NCBI GenBank assembly: GCA_963847085.1
Contig: CAWJYO010000008.1
Span: forward strand, 186,001-250,000
Reading direction: 5' to 3'
Origin: Ilyomonas sp963847085
Lineage (GTDB): Bacteria > Bacteroidota > Bacteroidia > Chitinophagales > Chitinophagaceae
DNA length: 64,000 nucleotides
The stretch's first letter is position 1. The number at the start of each line of letters is the position of its first letter. A program made the position numbers and the translations under genes. Below the pieces are notes generated by a model, which searched no databases, was not told where the DNA came from, and was given only the letters and a program-made list of their open reading frames with translations. This document shows positions 62,019-64,000 of the stretch, piece by piece.

Positions 62019-64000
62019 TTATTCGGTTCTCAAACTCTTCACAGGATTGGCTATCGCTGCTTTGATGGATTGAAAACTAACGGTAAGCGCTGTTACCAAT
62101 ATGGCTGCAATGGCTGCCAACACAAATACCCACCACTCAATGTTTACACGCAGTGCATAATCCTGCAGCCATTTGCTCATCAACCACCATGCTATGGGAA
62201 TAGCAATTACTAATGCAATAATTATCGGCTTTAAAAATTCTTTGCTTACCAATGCTACGATGCTTACTGTAGTTGCACCCAACACTTTTCGCACCCCAAT
62301 TTCTTTAAACCGCTGGCGAATTACGATAGATGCAATTCCAAACAAACCCATGCAGGAAAGCACAATGGCAATACCGGCGGCAACAGAAAACAAGTTGGCC
62401 ATTGTTTGTTCTGAGCGATACATGCGGTCAATATTTTCGCTTACATAAGAACCATTGAACTCAACACCGGGTTCAATTCCCGCGTATGTTTTCTTAATGA
62501 GATCCATGGTTGCAGCCGTATTATTTGTGTTTACTCTTATCCATACATAGCTCATATTTTTGGTTTTGCTTAAAAAAATTGCCAATGGCTTTTGCTCTTC
62601 GTTAAAAGATTTCAAACGTATGTCGGGAATAATACCAGCTATCGTTATTTTAGGTAGTGAACTATCGGCATAATATGAAAATCCTGCAACCGTATTTTTA
62701 CTAAACTGGTTTGCATAACTCTGCGTTGCTATTATCATTGGACTTGAATCTGCGGCATAATTGGTAGAGAAATCATGACCGCTTACTGGTGTAATGTGTA
62801 ATGTTTTTAAGAAATCATAATCTACGTTAATAGTTTGCCCGCAAATCGGTTTATCGCCATACGTAAAACAGGTAACTGAAGTGCTTGAGCTGCGATCTGC
62901 ACCAATGCCAAGGTTCACATCGCTGCCTGTTACAGCAAGTATAGAAGCCTGCGTAGCAAGCCTTGTGCGCATTTGCGCTACAATGTGGCGGCCGTTCTCA
63001 TCATTTTTTATGGGAATACTAATTAACGACGTTGTGTTATATCCTAATGGCGCGGAACGCAAATAATTAAATTGTTGAAAGATGATAATGGTGCAGCACA
63101 TGAGCACAATGGCAATCGCAAATTGAGTTATGATCAATCCGTTTCGTAAAGCACCGGGTTTCTTTAAGGCAATTTTTCCTTTTAAGATTTCAACTGTTTT
63201 TAGTTTTGCCATGATTGACGAAGGATATCCCGATGCAATAAATGAAACCATTATCATCAGCATAAATAAAATACCAATGATTATAGGATTTAGCAACAAT
63301 CCGGCATCAATAGCACCATCAAATGCGCTGCTAAAATTTCTGACAAGCAGTGCAACGAATATGATGGCCAGTAACATCGAAATGAAAACCATCATAAAGC
63401 TTTCTCCCCACACCTGTAACCAGATTTGTTGTTTACCAGCACCAAGGCATTTGCGAATGCCAATTTCTTTTGTTCTTGTAAACGATAAACCAACATTCAG
63501 GTTTACGAAGTTGAATGACGCAATTAAAACAATAACGCAGCTTATCAATATCAATACATATAAAAATACTTTGGGCACAGAGCCTGTGTTGCTTAGGCCC
63601 GGTGAAAAATGTTCCTGCGTAAGCGGCAGCAAACGAAAGCTGTGATAATCGCCATTTTTATCTGCGATGTAACCGCTTTTATTTTCACTCGCAGCATCTT
63701 CCGGTCTGTATTTTTTAGCGAGAAATCGTAAGCTGCGTTCTGCCTCCTGTTGTGTTACATTGTTTTTCAATTGAACATATACCGGATGATTTTGATTATC
63801 CCACAAATTGCTGATGGATGCATAGTCCGGGTCTAATTCTGTGCGGGCCAGTAAAGAAAATTTTATTGTTGAATTGTCTGGAAAATCTTTCACTACAGCC
63901 GATACAATAAGGCGATGCCATTCGCCTCCAATCTTAACTTCAACGGGTTTTCCAATTGGGTTTTCTTTACCATACAGCTTATCAGCAGCGTTTTGTGTAA
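62019..64000 (-). CDS. FtsX-type ABC transporter permease, 5'-partial
   Basis: The minus-strand frame runs from the window end (about 63998) to the stop at 62019, so about 660 residues of the protein are seen and its start is outside. It has the typical Bacteroidota plan: MacB-like periplasmic domain (KLYGKENPIGKPVEV, VVKDFPDNS), FtsX transmembrane block (RTKEIGIRKCLGAGKQQIWL), a second periplasmic domain, and a second block (RQRFKEIGVRKVLGATTVSI), ending SIKAAIANPVKSLRTE. Such permeases, with a MacB ATPase, export lipoproteins or antimicrobial compounds. No ATPase gene is in view. Confidence 0.92.
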   Translation of the reverse strand, partial: TQNAADKLYGKENPIGKPVEVKIGGEWHRLIVSAVVKDFPDNSTIKFSLLARTELDPDYASISNLWDNQNHPVYVQLKNNVTQQEAERSLRFLAKKYRPEDAASENKSGYIADKNGDYHSFRLLPLTQEHFSPGLSNTGSVPKVFLYVLILISCVIVLIASFNFVNLNVGLSFTRTKEIGIRKCLGAGKQQIWLQVWGESFMMVFISMLLAIIFVALLVRNFSSAFDGAIDAGLLLNPIIIGILFMLMIMVSFIASGYPSSIMAKLKTVEILKGKIALKKPGALRNGLIITQFAIAIVLMCCTIIIFQQFNYLRSAPLGYNTTSLISIPIKNDENGRHIVAQMRTRLATQASILAVTGSDVNLGIGADRSSSTSVTCFTYGDKPICGQTINVDYDFLKTLHITPVSGHDFSTNYAADSSPMIIATQSYANQFSKNTVAGFSYYADSSLPKITIAGIIPDIRLKSFNEEQKPLAIFLSKTKNMSYVWIRVNTNNTAATMDLIKKTYAGIEPGVEFNGSYVSENIDRMYRSEQTMANLFSVAAGIAIVLSCMGLFGIASIVIRQRFKEIGVRKVLGATTVSIVALVSKEFLKPIIIALVIAIPIAWWLMSKWLQDYALRVNIEWWVFVLAAIAAILVTALTVSFQSIKAAIANPVKSLRTE

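Noticed and set aside
1..64000. CRISPR arrays, tRNA or rRNA genes, IS elements, prophage
   Set aside because: I saw no regularly spaced repeats, no cloverleaf-like text, no transposase or integrase motifs; only the isolated KilA-N gene hints at phage.

Overview
The window looks like a chromosomal segment of a Bacteroidota bacterium, most likely close to Chitinophagaceae. This rests on promoter-like TAnnTTTG elements just upstream of many starts, the absence of clear Shine-Dalgarno sites, and a typical gene stock: VCBS-repeat lipoprotein, DUF4397 lipoprotein, SIMPL protein, M1 and M48 peptidases, FtsX-type permease, DUF2382 stress proteins, and an AKTK/FVFA-rich proteome caused by a dispersed oligomer. 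There are no rRNA or tRNA genes, CRISPR arrays or insertion sequences that I can see.

Layout. 1-7.4 kb: the end of a GH65-like glycosidase, a secreted or anchored nuclease, an M1 aminopeptidase, purH, and a CHAT-TPR protein. 7.5-14.7 kb: a sugar-phosphate transferase for exopolysaccharide, a lactonase-like beta-propeller (frameshifted), an RRM RNA-binding protein with a long leader, and a very large predicted outer-membrane protein. 15-18.3 kb: a stress-type cluster of three DUF2382 proteins plus an OmpA-domain protein. 18.4-25.2 kb: SDR plus L-rhamnose mutarotase (deoxysugar catabolism), HAD phosphatase, SIMPL protein, MpaB-like oxygenase, methionine-type aminotransferase and YpdA-type reductase. 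25-31.3 kb: surface proteins, a broken L-serine dehydratase, an APC permease and a flippase. 31.4-35 kb: HbpS/GlcG-like protein, two very small membrane proteins in tight tandem, a Cys/Met PLP enzyme, and a membrane protein with an HTH regulator. 35.4-44.3 kb: housekeeping (dnaJ, grpE, purL, hldD, proC, uppS), a Doc toxin with a putative antitoxin, and a Nudix-like regulator. 44.5-53.5 kb: VCBS protein, hydrolase, an orphan KilA-N protein, amidase, glycine-zipper lipoprotein, sugar isomerase-like protein and YciI. 53.7-64 kb: two PTPS paralogues overlapping folE (pterin pathway), a repeat-bearing small secreted protein, ComB, a YdeI-like protein, M48 protease, SRAP with a small partner, and an FtsX-type permease cut by the window end.

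Two window-wide patterns stand out. First, an 11-base oligomer GCAAAA(A/C)CAAA and its core AAAAACAAA occur on both strands, inside genes in all frames and between genes, far more often than composition predicts. Second, at least eight otherwise conserved genes carry single-base frame breaks, nearly all of them +1 insertions, which is more like residual assembly error than decay. Several families of short intergenic repeats are also present, and in three places they border or include gene ends.
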